From: Bryobacterales bacterium
GTDB lineage: Bacteria; Acidobacteriota; Terriglobia; Bryobacterales; UBA6623
Assembly (NCBI GenBank): GCA_022824585.1
Contig: JAJDZN010000327.1
Location: forward strand, 1-62,518
Direction: 5' to 3'
DNA length: 62,518 bases
In this document: one piece after another, positions 31,494-39,803 of the stretch
Position numbering within the stretch: position 1 is the stretch's first letter
How the letters are laid out: every line of letters starts with the position of its first letter
The notes under the pieces: generated by a model
Databases searched by the model: none
What the model was told of the DNA's origin: nothing
The model's input: the letters and a program-made list of their open reading frames with translations, nothing else
Translations under genes and position numbers: made by a program

Positions 31494-34124
31494 ATGGCCG
31501 TTTCTTCCAAGACGGGCGAATCGCGCGTCCTCGTCATCGTCGAGTCGCCGACCAAGGCCCGCACGATCGCGAAGTTCCTGCCCAAGGGCTTCGTGGTGAA
31601 GGCGTCCGTCGGGCATGTCCGTGACCTGCCGGACAGCGCGACCGAGGTCCCGGCCAAGTACAAGAAGAAGCCCTGGGGCCGCCTCGGCGTCAACGTCGAC
31701 GGAGAGTTCGAGCCGGTCTACGTCATTCCGAAGGGCAAGAAGGACTTGGTCAAGGAGATGAGGGCGGCTGTCAAGAAGGCCGACCTCATCTATTTCGCCA
31801 CTGATGAAGATCGCGAGGGAGAGTCCATCAGCTGGCACCTGCATGACGTGCTCGGGCCCGCTGTGCCATACAAGCGGCTGGTGTTTCACGAGATCACCAA
31901 GACCGCCATACGCAAGTCGCTGGCGTCGCCGCGGGAAATCAACCAAGACTTGGTGCGAGCCCAGGAGACACGCCGGATCGTGGACCGGCTGTTCGGCTAC
32001 AGCGTCAGCCCGCTGCTGTGGAAGAAGATGATCCCCAAGCTCAGCGCCGGGCGCGTGCAGAGCGTGGCGGTCCGTCTGATGGTGGAGCGCGAACGCGCCC
32101 GCCAGCGCTTCACCAGGGCCAGTTACTGGGGGCTGAAGGCCCGCTTCGCCAAGGACGGCCGGGCGTTCGAGGCCGAGCTCGTGGAGTTGGCGGGCGAGCG
32201 CGTGGCGACCGGCAAGGATTTCGACCCGGACACGGGTTCGCTCAAGGCGAGCGCCGAAGGATCTTCACGGCGGCTCCTGCAAGTTGGCCGCGAGCGCGCC
32301 CGAGAGGCCGAAGAGGCCCTGCGGGCTTCGTCCCCCGCTGTCGCGTCGGTCGAGGAGAAGGCGTTCTCGGCTTCGCCGCAGCCGCCTTACGTCACCAGCA
32401 CGCTCCAGCAGGAGGCCAACAGCAAGCTTCGCTTCCAAGCGCGCCACACGATGCGGCTCGCGCAGCAACTGTACGAGAACGGCTTCATCACCTACATGCG
32501 CACGGATTCGACCGTGCTCTCCGACGAGGCCAAGACGGCTGCCCGCAACCTGATCGTGGAGCGCTTCGGCCGCGAGTTCCTTTCGGAAGACGTGCGCTAC
32601 TACCGCAACAAGGTCAAGAACGTCCAGGAAGCCCACGAAGCGATTCGCCCGGCCGGCGGCCAGTTCCGGGCCATTGACGAAGTGAGCAAGCGGCTTGGCC
32701 CCGAGGCCGCCAAGCTCTACGAAATGATCTGGCGCCGGACGCTCGCGAGCCAGATGCCGGACGCCCGCGGCACGAACTCGACCGTGCTTCTGGATGCGGG
32801 CGAAGCTCGGTTTCGAGCAGCGGGGAGGACGATCGAGTTCGCCGGGTACCTCAAGGCTTATTCGGCCGAGGCCGTGCCCGGAGACTCTCCCGCCGATGCT
32901 AAGGAGCGCCTCCTGCCGAAGCTCTCTCCGGAAGATGGCGTGACCCTGGAGTCGGTCGAAGCGTCCGAACGCCAGACGCAGCCGCCGCAGCGCTTCACGG
33001 AAGGCAGCCTGATCCGCGAGCTGGAGCGGCTGGGAATCGGCCGCCCGAGCACTTGGGCGACAATCGTGGACTTGGTGCAGTCGCGCGCGTACGCGTCCAG
33101 GCGCGGGACGGCGCTGGTGCCGACATTCACCGCGATGGCTGTGGTGGGCTTGCTCGAGAAGCACTTCACGCGCCTCACGGACTACGAGTTCACGGCCGAG
33201 CTCGAAGACCAGCTCGACGCGATCGCGCGCGGCGAGTTGGGGCGCTTGGATTACTTGAGGAGCTTCTACTTCGGCAATGGGTTCAAGGGCCTCAGGACGC
33301 TGATCGAGGATGGCGAGGCCGACATCGACCCCCGCCAGGTGTGCACGCTGCCCGTCGGCAAGCGCGACGACGGGACGTCCGTGGAAGTCCGGATCGGCCG
33401 CTACGGCCCCTTCCTTTCCGACGGAACAGCCCGCTGCAGCGTGCCCGAGGAGCTCTCGCCGGACGAATTGGATCTGTCCAAGGCCACGGAATTGCTCGAG
33501 CTCGCCGGCAAGGGGCCGGCGTCGCTCGGCGTCGATCCGCAGTCGAACCTGCCGGTCTACCTCAAGCAGGGCCGCTACGGCCCTTTCGTGCAGCTCGGGG
33601 AAGGGGAGGGTGAGAACGGTTCCAAGCGGGCTTCGCTGCTACGCGGGATGGCGCCGGAGTCTGTCGATATCGAAGTGGCCCTGAAGCTGCTTTCCTTGCC
33701 GCGAGAACTGGGCAGCCACCCGGAGAACGGCCACGCCGTCGTGGCTGCGAACGGCCGCTACGGTCCATTCGTGCGCTGCGACCAGGAGGTCCGCTCGATA
33801 CCGGCCGACCTCAGTCCGCTAGAAATCAGCTTGGAGCAGGCTCTCGACCTGCTCAGCAAGCAGAAGTCCGCAGGTCGGCGCACCGCCCGCACCGAGCTTC
33901 TGATGGCGCTCGGAAAGCACCCCGAGACGGACGCGGAGCTGAAGGTACTGGTGGGGCGTTACGGCCCATACGTGACCGATGGCGAGGTCAACGCTTCACT
34001 GCCGAGAGGCACCGACCCCGAAAGCGTGACAGTCGATCAGGCCGTTGAACTTCTGCGGGCGCGGGCGGCCCGCATCGCGGAAGGCGGAGGGCCGAAGCGG
34101 CGCGGGCGTGCCAAGCGGTCGTGA
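31494..34124 (+). CDS. topA: DNA topoisomerase I
   Basis: An 876-residue type IA topoisomerase relaxing negative supercoils. The Toprim metal site is VIVESPTKA with Glu and FATDEDREGESISWHL with the acidic triad. The active-site Tyr334 is in ENGFITYMRTDS. Instead of the C-terminal zinc ribbons of E. coli TopA, the last 240 residues hold four tandem repeats around GRYGPF or GRYGPY (about residues 634, 691, 752 and 821), each followed by an acidic LSPxELxLxxALxLL helix, and a basic tail RRGRAKRS. This repeat type occurs in several phyla as topoisomerase C-terminal repeats. AGGAG lies 6 bases before the ATG. TATAGA (31475-31480) is a possible -10. tsaB follows after 7 bases. Confidence 0.97.
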   Translation: MAVSSKTGESRVLVIVESPTKARTIAKFLPKGFVVKASVGHVRDLPDSATEVPAKYKKKPWGRLGVNVDGEFEPVYVIPKGKKDLVKEMRAAVKKADLIYFATDEDREGESISWHLHDVLGPAVPYKRLVFHEITKTAIRKSLASPREINQDLVRAQETRRIVDRLFGYSVSPLLWKKMIPKLSAGRVQSVAVRLMVERERARQRFTRASYWGLKARFAKDGRAFEAELVELAGERVATGKDFDPDTGSLKASAEGSSRRLLQVGRERAREAEEALRASSPAVASVEEKAFSASPQPPYVTSTLQQEANSKLRFQARHTMRLAQQLYENGFITYMRTDSTVLSDEAKTAARNLIVERFGREFLSEDVRYYRNKVKNVQEAHEAIRPAGGQFRAIDEVSKRLGPEAAKLYEMIWRRTLASQMPDARGTNSTVLLDAGEARFRAAGRTIEFAGYLKAYSAEAVPGDSPADAKERLLPKLSPEDGVTLESVEASERQTQPPQRFTEGSLIRELERLGIGRPSTWATIVDLVQSRAYASRRGTALVPTFTAMAVVGLLEKHFTRLTDYEFTAELEDQLDAIARGELGRLDYLRSFYFGNGFKGLRTLIEDGEADIDPRQVCTLPVGKRDDGTSVEVRIGRYGPFLSDGTARCSVPEELSPDELDLSKATELLELAGKGPASLGVDPQSNLPVYLKQGRYGPFVQLGEGEGENGSKRASLLRGMAPESVDIEVALKLLSLPRELGSHPENGHAVVAANGRYGPFVRCDQEVRSIPADLSPLEISLEQALDLLSKQKSAGRRTARTELLMALGKHPETDAELKVLVGRYGPYVTDGEVNASLPRGTDPESVTVDQAVELLRARAARIAEGGGPKRRGRAKRS

Positions 34125-34131
34125 CCGCCCG

Positions 34132-34815
34132 ATGAACCTGCTCGCGATCGACACGGCTCGGCATGAGGGCAGCATCGCGCTGCTGTGCGATGGCGCTGTA
34201 GTCTCCGAGGCCCCTCTGGGCAAGGGTCCCGGGTTCGGCGAAACGCTGTTCCAAGCCATCGAGCGCCTGCTGGCCGAGCGGTCTTTGGCGCTGCAGGACA
34301 TAGACTTCTACGCCGCCGCGACCGGTCCGGGATCCTTCACTGGCATCCGCGTCGGCCTGGTGGCGGCCAAGGCGCTGGCTGAGACGAATCGCAAGTCCCT
34401 GGTCGGCGTTTCGAACTTGCGGGCGCTGGCATCCTTGGCGCGTGGCGCCGCCGTTCGAGTGCCCGTGCTGGACGCCCGCCGGGGAGGGCTGTTCGCGGGA
34501 TTCTACGCGGCAGACTGCGAGGCGCTCCGGCCCGATGCGTACTGCCAGTGGACTGAGCTGGAGCCCGAGCTGGAATCCCTGGGGGCCACGCTGGTCAGCA
34601 ACGAGCAGGATCTGTTCGAGGCAGACGGCGCGCTGGCGACGGCGAGCGGGGCGGTGCGTCAGACAGCTCCGGCCGCGCTCGCCGCCGCGGTGGCTCGCGT
34701 GGCTGCGAGGGATGTCGCCGCTGGCCGGGCCTGCAGGCCCGAGCAGGTCGAGGCGAACTATATCCGGCGACCCAACGCGCGGCTGCCGCGCCAGCCTCAG
34801 GCCGCCAGGCGCTGA
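34132..34815 (+). CDS. tsaB: tRNA threonylcarbamoyladenosine biosynthesis protein TsaB
   Basis: A 227-residue TsaB, the partner that stabilises TsaD during synthesis of the t6A base next to the anticodon of ANN-decoding tRNAs. Family motifs are NLLAIDTA at the start and [22 protein letters not shown] (about residues 63-84), then [16 protein letters not shown]. The ATG lies 7 bases after the topA stop, so it is probably coupled to topA. Its end overlaps the end of metX on the other strand by 19 bases. tsaD and tsaE are not in the window. Confidence 0.93.
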   Translation: MNLLAIDTARHEGSIALLCDGAVVSEAPLGKGPGFGETLFQAIERLLAERSLALQDIDFYAAATGPGSFTGIRVGLVAAKALAETNRKSLVGVSNLRALASLARGAAVRVPVLDARRGGLFAGFYAADCEALRPDAYCQWTELEPELESLGATLVSNEQDLFEADGALATASGAVRQTAPAALAAAVARVAARDVAAGRACRPEQVEANYIRRPNARLPRQPQAARR

Positions 34816-35894
34816 AGGGTGTTCTCGAGGAACCCCTTGATCAGCGGGGTCTGTCCGTCGGCCTCCAGCAGGAAGGCGTCATGCCCGTAGTTGGACTGCA
34901 GCTCGACGTACGCCACGTCGCGGTTGCGGGAGCGCAGCGCCCGGGTGATCTCCTGCGATTGGTAGCTCGGATAGAGCCAGTCGGAGGTGAAGCTCAGCAC
35001 TAGGAAGCGCGTGTCTCCTTGCGCGAAGCAGTCTTCCAGCGAGTTGCGCTCTGCGGTCAGGTCAAAGGTGTCCATCGCCCTCGTAATGACGATGTACGAG
35101 TTGGCGTCGAATCGGCTGACGAATTGTCCGCCGCGGTAGCGCAGGTAGCTTTCTACCTCGAACAGATCGGTTTCGTCCGCCGCCGACCTCCGCCTCCGCC
35201 CGAATTTCTCGCGCATGGAGTCATCGCTCATGTAGGTGATGTGCCCGACCATGCGCGCCACGGCCAGGCCCCGTTCCGGATAGGTGCCTCCGTAGTAGTC
35301 GCCGTGGCAGAAATCGGGATCGGCCAGGATGGCTTGGCGGCCCACCTCGTTGAAGGCGATTTGCTGGGCCGAGTGGCGGTGTGTGCTGGCGATCGGGATC
35401 ACCGATGCAACCGCGTCAGGGTAGGAGGCGGCCCACTGCAGGGCCTGCATGCCCCCCATCGAGCCGCCCGAGACGCACAGGAGCTTGCGAATGCCCAGCG
35501 AGTCCGTCAGCTGCTTCTGCAGCCGCACCATGTCCGCGATGGACACGTGGGGAAACTGCGAGCCGTAAGGCTTGCCGGTGGCGGGGTTGGTCGAACTCGG
35601 CCCCGTCGTGCCTGCGCATCCGCCCAGCACGTTCGAGGACACCACGAAGTATCGATTCGTGTCGAAGGCCTTGTCGGGCCCGATCATGTTGTCCCACCAG
35701 CCGCTCTGCTTGCCATCGCCGCCGCTGCCTGCGGCGTGGGCGTCCCCGGAGAAGGCATGCAGGATCAGGATCGCGTTCGAGCGGCGCTCGTTCAGCTCGC
35801 CGTACGTCTCGTAGGCGACGGAAACAGGCGCTAGGGTCTGGCCGCAATCGAGTTCGATGGAGCCGAACTCCGCTATCTGGCTGGAAACTCTCAT
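34797..35894 (-). CDS. metX: Homoserine O-acetyltransferase (or succinyltransferase)
   Basis: A 365-residue MetX, an alpha/beta-hydrolase-fold acyltransferase that activates homoserine for methionine synthesis. The nucleophile Ser145 lies in [11 protein letters not shown], with Asp305 in [10 protein letters not shown] and His338 in [25 protein letters not shown] and [17 protein letters not shown] are the oxyanion and substrate segments. The acyl donor specificity (acetyl-CoA or succinyl-CoA) is fixed by few residues and not called here. ATG 35894 is preferred over an upstream open frame to 36275 because it matches the family N-terminus. It diverges from the transketolase gene. No SAM riboswitch was recognised upstream, although methionine genes often have one. 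Confidence 0.95.
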   Translation of the reverse strand: MRVSSQIAEFGSIELDCGQTLAPVSVAYETYGELNERRSNAILILHAFSGDAHAAGSGGDGKQSGWWDNMIGPDKAFDTNRYFVVSSNVLGGCAGTTGPSSTNPATGKPYGSQFPHVSIADMVRLQKQLTDSLGIRKLLCVSGGSMGGMQALQWAASYPDAVASVIPIASTHRHSAQQIAFNEVGRQAILADPDFCHGDYYGGTYPERGLAVARMVGHITYMSDDSMREKFGRRRRSAADETDLFEVESYLRYRGGQFVSRFDANSYIVITRAMDTFDLTAERNSLEDCFAQGDTRFLVLSFTSDWLYPSYQSQEITRALRSRNRDVAYVELQSNYGHDAFLLEADGQTPLIKGFLENTLQRLAA

Positions 35895-36138
35895 CCCGTT
35901 TCGCCTATTCACTATTTTGCGCCAAGCGATCCGGCCGCTTGTCTGGCACGCCGGCTGGCCCGCGGTATCGCGGGCGGCGCGCACGCCCTGCCAGCTATCA
36001 TGGAAGCACGGTCGCCGGGGCCGCTCGGTCGCGGTCCGGCCGTGCCAGTTTTTGACGGGCCGGGCGTGTTCCGCCCCGCAGTGCGGGCGGTTGCCGGCCG
36101 GCGCCGCCCGTCCCTTTCGAGAGGTTTCAGCCAATCCC
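35895..36138. other. 244-base divergent intergenic region (metX / transketolase)
   Basis: Both neighbours must be promoted from here. Reading frames on both strands remain open, typical of high-GC DNA, but show no domain. I compared it by eye with the cores of SAM-I and cobalamin riboswitches and found no match. No clear -35/-10 pair was found. Confidence 0.35.
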
Positions 36139-38001
36139 ATGTCCATCGCACTTGCAGCCAACGCGCTCGACGGCCTGAAAGACAAGGCCACGAGGATGAG
36201 GATCCACTCGGTGCGGTCGACCACGGAGGCCGGCAGCGGGCATCCGACCACCTGTGCTTCGGCGGCCGAGATCATGACCGCCCTGTTCTTCGACGCGATG
36301 CGCTATGACCCGCGCGATCCGGCCAGCGAGGAGAACGACGTTTTCATCCTCTCCAAGGGCCACGCCGCTCCTGTGCTCTACGCGGCCTGGTCAGAGGTCG
36401 GCTACATCGCGGAGGACGAGCTGCTCAATCTGCGACGCATCGATTCCGACCTCGAGGGCCATCCGCCGACAACACTGCCGTTCGTCGACGTGGCCACCGG
36501 GTCCCTCGGCCAGGGCCTCAGCGTGGGGGTGGGCATGGCCCACGCCTGCCGCTTGGATGGCAACGACCGGCGCATCTGGGTTCTGCTCGGAGACGGCGAA
36601 GTCGCCGAAGGGTCGGTCTGGGAGGCGGCGTCGATGGCTGCCAACGACGGACTCGGCAACCTGATCGCCACCGTGGACGTGAACCGGCTGGGGCAGAGCG
36701 CGCCGACCATGCTGCAGCATGACATGGATGCCTACCGAACGCGCTGGGAAGCGTTCGGCTGGGAGACTCTGGTCGTGGACGGCCACGACATCCAGGCGCT
36801 GATCGAGGCCTATGCCAGGGCGTGCGAGTCTTTCGGCCGGCCGACCGTCATCTTGGCCAAGACCTATAAAGGCCGGGGCATCCCCTGCGCCGAGGACAAG
36901 GACGGCTGGCATGGCAAGCCGATCCCCAAGGGCGAGCTCGCGGACGAAACGCTGGAGTCGCTTCGGGCCCAGCTCACCGGCGCGCGTTTCGACTGGACGC
37001 CGAACCTGCCGCCGCGACGCAACGGGCAGCGCGCGGAGCCGGCCCGAGCCGAGCCGCCGCCTTACCTGGTCGGCGGTCCGGTAGTTGCGACGCGACAGGC
37101 CTACGGAGCGGCCTTGGAGGCGCTGGCCCGCGCCGATTCGCGCGTCGTCGGCGTCGACGGGGATGTCGGCAACTCTACCTTCACCACGGACATCGGCAAG
37201 GTGGACCCGGGTCGGCTGTTGCAGTGTTATATCGCGGAGCAGAATCTGGTCGGTGTGGCGATGGGACTGGCCTGTCGCGGCAAGATCCCGTTCGCCTCGA
37301 GTTTCGCCTGCTTTCTGGCGCGAGGGTACGACTTCATGCGTCTGGCGGCCATCAGCTCGACCAACATCAAGCTGGTCGGGACGCACGCCGGGGTCTCGAT
37401 CGGCGAGGACGGCGCCTCGCAGATGGGATTGGAAGACCTGGCGATGGCCTGCGCCGAGCCGAATTACACGGTGTTCTATCCCAGCGACGCGACCAGCGCC
37501 TGGCGGGCGATCGAGCTGGCCGCCGGAATCGACGGGCCGGTGTACGTCCGCACGAGCCGTCCCAAGACCGACATCCTGTACGGACCGGGCGAGGTGTTCG
37601 AGGTCGGCGGGTCCAAGGTGCTCAGGTCGAGCGCTCACGACAGCGTCGCGATCATCGGGGCAGGCGTGACTCTCTACGAGGCGTTGAAGGCGGCGGACGA
37701 GCTGGCGGCGGAGGGAATCCAGGCGCGCGTGATCGACTTGTTCAGCGTGCAGCCGATTGACCGCGAGACCTTGGCGAAGGCGGCGCTTGAGTGCGGCGGC
37801 AAGATCATCACGGTGGAAGACCACTATGCCCACGGCGGGATCGGCTCGGCGGTCTTGGCGGCGCTTGCCGAGCAGGATGCGCGGGTGCGTCAGCTCGCTG
37901 TGAGGGGCATCGCGAGGAGCGGCAAGCCGGGCGAGTTGCTAGACCGCTTCGGGATCTCGGCGCGCCACATCGCCGCTGCGGCGCGGGACATGCTTGCGTA
38001 G
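36139..38001 (+). CDS. tkt: Transketolase
   Basis: A 620-residue single-chain transketolase of the pentose phosphate and ribose pathways, moving two-carbon ketol units with thiamine diphosphate. N-terminal half: [48 protein letters not shown] and the cofactor motif [13 protein letters not shown]...VDVNRLGQ. C-terminal half: [17 protein letters not shown] (with catalytic Glu), [16 protein letters not shown] and [10 protein letters not shown]. Length is nearer to the short archaeal/actinobacterial or animal-type transketolases than to the 660-residue E. coli enzyme. ATG 36139 is chosen because the open frame upstream (from 35857) overlaps the metX start and shows no domain. Confidence 0.93.
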   Translation: MSIALAANALDGLKDKATRMRIHSVRSTTEAGSGHPTTCASAAEIMTALFFDAMRYDPRDPASEENDVFILSKGHAAPVLYAAWSEVGYIAEDELLNLRRIDSDLEGHPPTTLPFVDVATGSLGQGLSVGVGMAHACRLDGNDRRIWVLLGDGEVAEGSVWEAASMAANDGLGNLIATVDVNRLGQSAPTMLQHDMDAYRTRWEAFGWETLVVDGHDIQALIEAYARACESFGRPTVILAKTYKGRGIPCAEDKDGWHGKPIPKGELADETLESLRAQLTGARFDWTPNLPPRRNGQRAEPARAEPPPYLVGGPVVATRQAYGAALEALARADSRVVGVDGDVGNSTFTTDIGKVDPGRLLQCYIAEQNLVGVAMGLACRGKIPFASSFACFLARGYDFMRLAAISSTNIKLVGTHAGVSIGEDGASQMGLEDLAMACAEPNYTVFYPSDATSAWRAIELAAGIDGPVYVRTSRPKTDILYGPGEVFEVGGSKVLRSSAHDSVAIIGAGVTLYEALKAADELAAEGIQARVIDLFSVQPIDRETLAKAALECGGKIITVEDHYAHGGIGSAVLAALAEQDARVRQLAVRGIARSGKPGELLDRFGISARHIAAAARDMLA

Positions 38002-38221
38002 CCCCGAGTATTCCTCGCAGCAACCCCGTGTCTGCCACGTCCCGATCTTCGAGACGAGGGATGCCCTAAGCCGGAGGGGTCAAGTTGCTGGGATTGGTGC
38101 ATGCAATGGCCCCTCTGCTCTCGGAGCTCTCTTGCCAGTCGCCGCGAACGACGGCCAGCCTTTGATACAGAACCCTCGTCGCCGCGCCATTCCTGTGGCG
38201 TTGCGGACGCCCGCGCGCGCA

Positions 38222-38524
38222 TCAGGCAGCCTTGCTGATTGTCACGGTGACCCGCTTCCCCAGCCAGCGCAGGGCACGGTCGATCGTGGCGGCTTTGGTG
38301 GCGTGGTCCGCGTTCAACATGCGTCGCACCTCGCTTTCGGCAACATCGAGATCGCGGGCAAGACGACATTGTGAGATTCCCGCTTGATGCCAAGCGTCAT
38401 ACAGAGCTGCTTTCAGGGCGATCGGTAGCGGAGGAACGATCAGGGGCCGCCGCTTGCTCGCGCGAGCAGGCTCGGGCAAGTCGTTGCCCTCCCGCATCGT
38501 CGCGGCGATCAATTCCCGTAGCAA
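38222..38524 (-). CDS. HicB family antitoxin, start uncertain (possibly broken)
   Basis: The encoded protein ends like HicB antitoxins: a RHH/HTH-type DNA-binding end (GISQCRLARDLDVAESEVRRMLNAD, KAATIDRALRWLGKRV). The displayed start is TTG 38524. However, the same frame continues upstream without a stop to 38719 and spells the HicB N-terminal fold (YNYPADVERDSDGRYVVAFPDF, then GATREEALAEAKD), yet contains no ATG, GTG or TTG before TTG 38524. So either the true start codon has been lost or a rare codon is used. No hicA toxin was found on either strand next to it. A complete higBA pair follows at 39028. Best read as an orphan or decaying antitoxin. Confidence 0.6.
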   Translation of the reverse strand: MLRELIAATMREGNDLPEPARASKRRPLIVPPLPIALKAALYDAWHQAGISQCRLARDLDVAESEVRRMLNADHATKAATIDRALRWLGKRVTVTISKAA

Positions 38525-38719
38525 GTCCTTGGCTTCGGCCAGGGCCTCTTCGCGGGTAGCGCCGTCGGTCGCGCCCCAGCCGAAATCGGGGAATGCGACG
38601 ACATAGCGGCCGTCGGAGTCCCGTTCGACGTCGGCGGGGTAGTTGTAGGTGCCAGGCGTGGGTTTGATCCGCCAAGGATTGCCCGCGTAGGGTGTTCGGT
38701 GTGAACCCGGACCCTCCGA

Positions 38720-39027
38720 TTAGGTGCCGGCCGCTTGTGCCTCCACGTAGCAGTCGGTGCGAGCGACGGTCAAGAAGAAGTGCGCACATTCTTGAGCGCA
38801 ACACGCGCACAGCTCTGGCGCACCTTTGACTGCGGCGGAGGACGACCGATCCTTGATTGGTAGCCACGCCTGCTCGGCAGGGAGCGGCGGCGTCCGGACG
38901 GATCGCTGGCTGCACTCGGAAGAGGTTCACGCCCTCGCCGCGACTGCGCGGCCTGGGATTGCGTGCCGCCGCTTCGGCGCATGGCGCGCTGTATCGCTAC
39001 GGGATATGCAGGCAGGGACGGGCATGC
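38720..39027. other. 308-base region between hicB remnant and higBA
   Basis: No HicA-like frame was found. A short Cys-rich frame on the minus strand ends near 38720 (EACCAQECAHFF-like) but lacks a start and a long enough open frame, so it is not called. An inverted TATC...GATA (near 38990-39010) lies upstream of higB and could be an antitoxin operator, at low confidence. Confidence 0.3.
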
Positions 39028-39309
39028 GTGGCCATCAAGGGCATCAGGCGCGGGCGCCTCGAGCGCTTCTTCGAGCGCCGGGACGCGCGGGGCATCCGCC
39101 CAGCCGACATCGGCCGGGTGGAGGATATCCTGCTCGCACCGGACGGGCCGAAGCCGCTGCAGGCACTGTCGGCGCCGGCCTTCCGGCTGCATCCGCTCAA
39201 GGGCGACCGCAAGGGGCTCTGGAGCGCGAAGGACTCCGGCAGGCTGCGCATCGTCTTCCGCCTGCGCGGCGAAGACGTTTACGATGTAGACCTGACGGAC
39301 TGCCACTAG
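39028..39309 (+). CDS. higB: HigB-like toxin (RelE superfamily, type II toxin-antitoxin)
   Basis: A 93-residue toxin in the HigB/RelE group, which cuts mRNA on the ribosome. Family marks are GRLERFFERRDARGIRPADIGRVEDIL, the central FRLHPLKGDRKGLWSAKDSGRLRIVFRL and the C-terminal YDVDLTDCH. GTG 39028 aligns the start with relatives (MIK-type beginning) and follows GGGACGGG. The open frame upstream to 38857 has no homology and is not included. The antitoxin gene follows after 10 bases, in the toxin-first order typical of higBA. Confidence 0.85.
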   Translation: MAIKGIRRGRLERFFERRDARGIRPADIGRVEDILLAPDGPKPLQALSAPAFRLHPLKGDRKGLWSAKDSGRLRIVFRLRGEDVYDVDLTDCH

Positions 39310-39319
39310 GAGGCTTGCC

Positions 39320-39643
39320 ATGGGCGAGGAGCATGGATTCGCGGCACCCTCGGAGCATGCCGCCCTACGGGTCGACCCGTCCCATCCGGGACCATCGATC
39401 CGGCGCAGCTGCATCGGCAGCGAGGCGGCCGGCTGCGGGGGCGCGCTGACCGTCAAAGACGCGGCGGAGCGGCTGGGCGTGTCGCGCGTCGCGCTCTCGC
39501 GCGTGCTCAACGCACAGGCGGGCATCTCGCCGGAGTTGGCCTTGAGGCTGGAGGCGGTCGGCTGGGGCGACGCGATGTCGTGGACCTGGCGGCAGGCCAG
39601 CTACGACTTGGCCCAGGCGCGCAAGAGGCGCGCCGCGGCTTGA
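39320..39643 (+). CDS. higA: HigA-like antitoxin (HTH type)
   Basis: A 107-residue antitoxin. Its second half is a standard HigA helix-turn-helix: LTVKDAAERLGVSRVALSRVLNAQAGISPELALRLEAV, ending MSWTWRQASYDLAQARKRR. The conserved N-terminal HPG (residues 22-24) of HigA is present, but the stretch around it is unusually long and Ser-, Gly- and Cys-containing (EAAGCGG). It would bind HigB and repress the operon promoter upstream of higB. Confidence 0.85.
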   Translation: MGEEHGFAAPSEHAALRVDPSHPGPSIRRSCIGSEAAGCGGALTVKDAAERLGVSRVALSRVLNAQAGISPELALRLEAVGWGDAMSWTWRQASYDLAQARKRRAAA

Positions 39644-39803
39644 CCGGGCCCTGCCCGTCCCTCGCGGAGGCCATGAGCGGCTTCTCGGGGCCTGTTCTTG
39701 TGGCGCCTACCAGAATCGACGCTGGTCGCGTTTTGGAGCCCATCGGGAGAAAATCCCATGTCCGACGCTCCGGGATAGGCCGCCAGCGGCCCTTGCAGTG
39801 CCG

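Noticed and set aside
35895..36138. SAM or cobalamin riboswitch before metX
   Set aside because: Compared by eye with the conserved cores of these riboswitches; no match was found, and a covariance search (Infernal with Rfam) would be needed to exclude a divergent type.
36391..37833. 480-codon open frame on the minus strand
   Set aside because: It is opposite transketolase, whose motifs run throughout on the plus strand.
38720..39027. hicA toxin or Cys-rich small protein beside hicB
   Set aside because: Frames on both strands were read; none has HicA motifs, and the Cys-rich frame is short and start-less.
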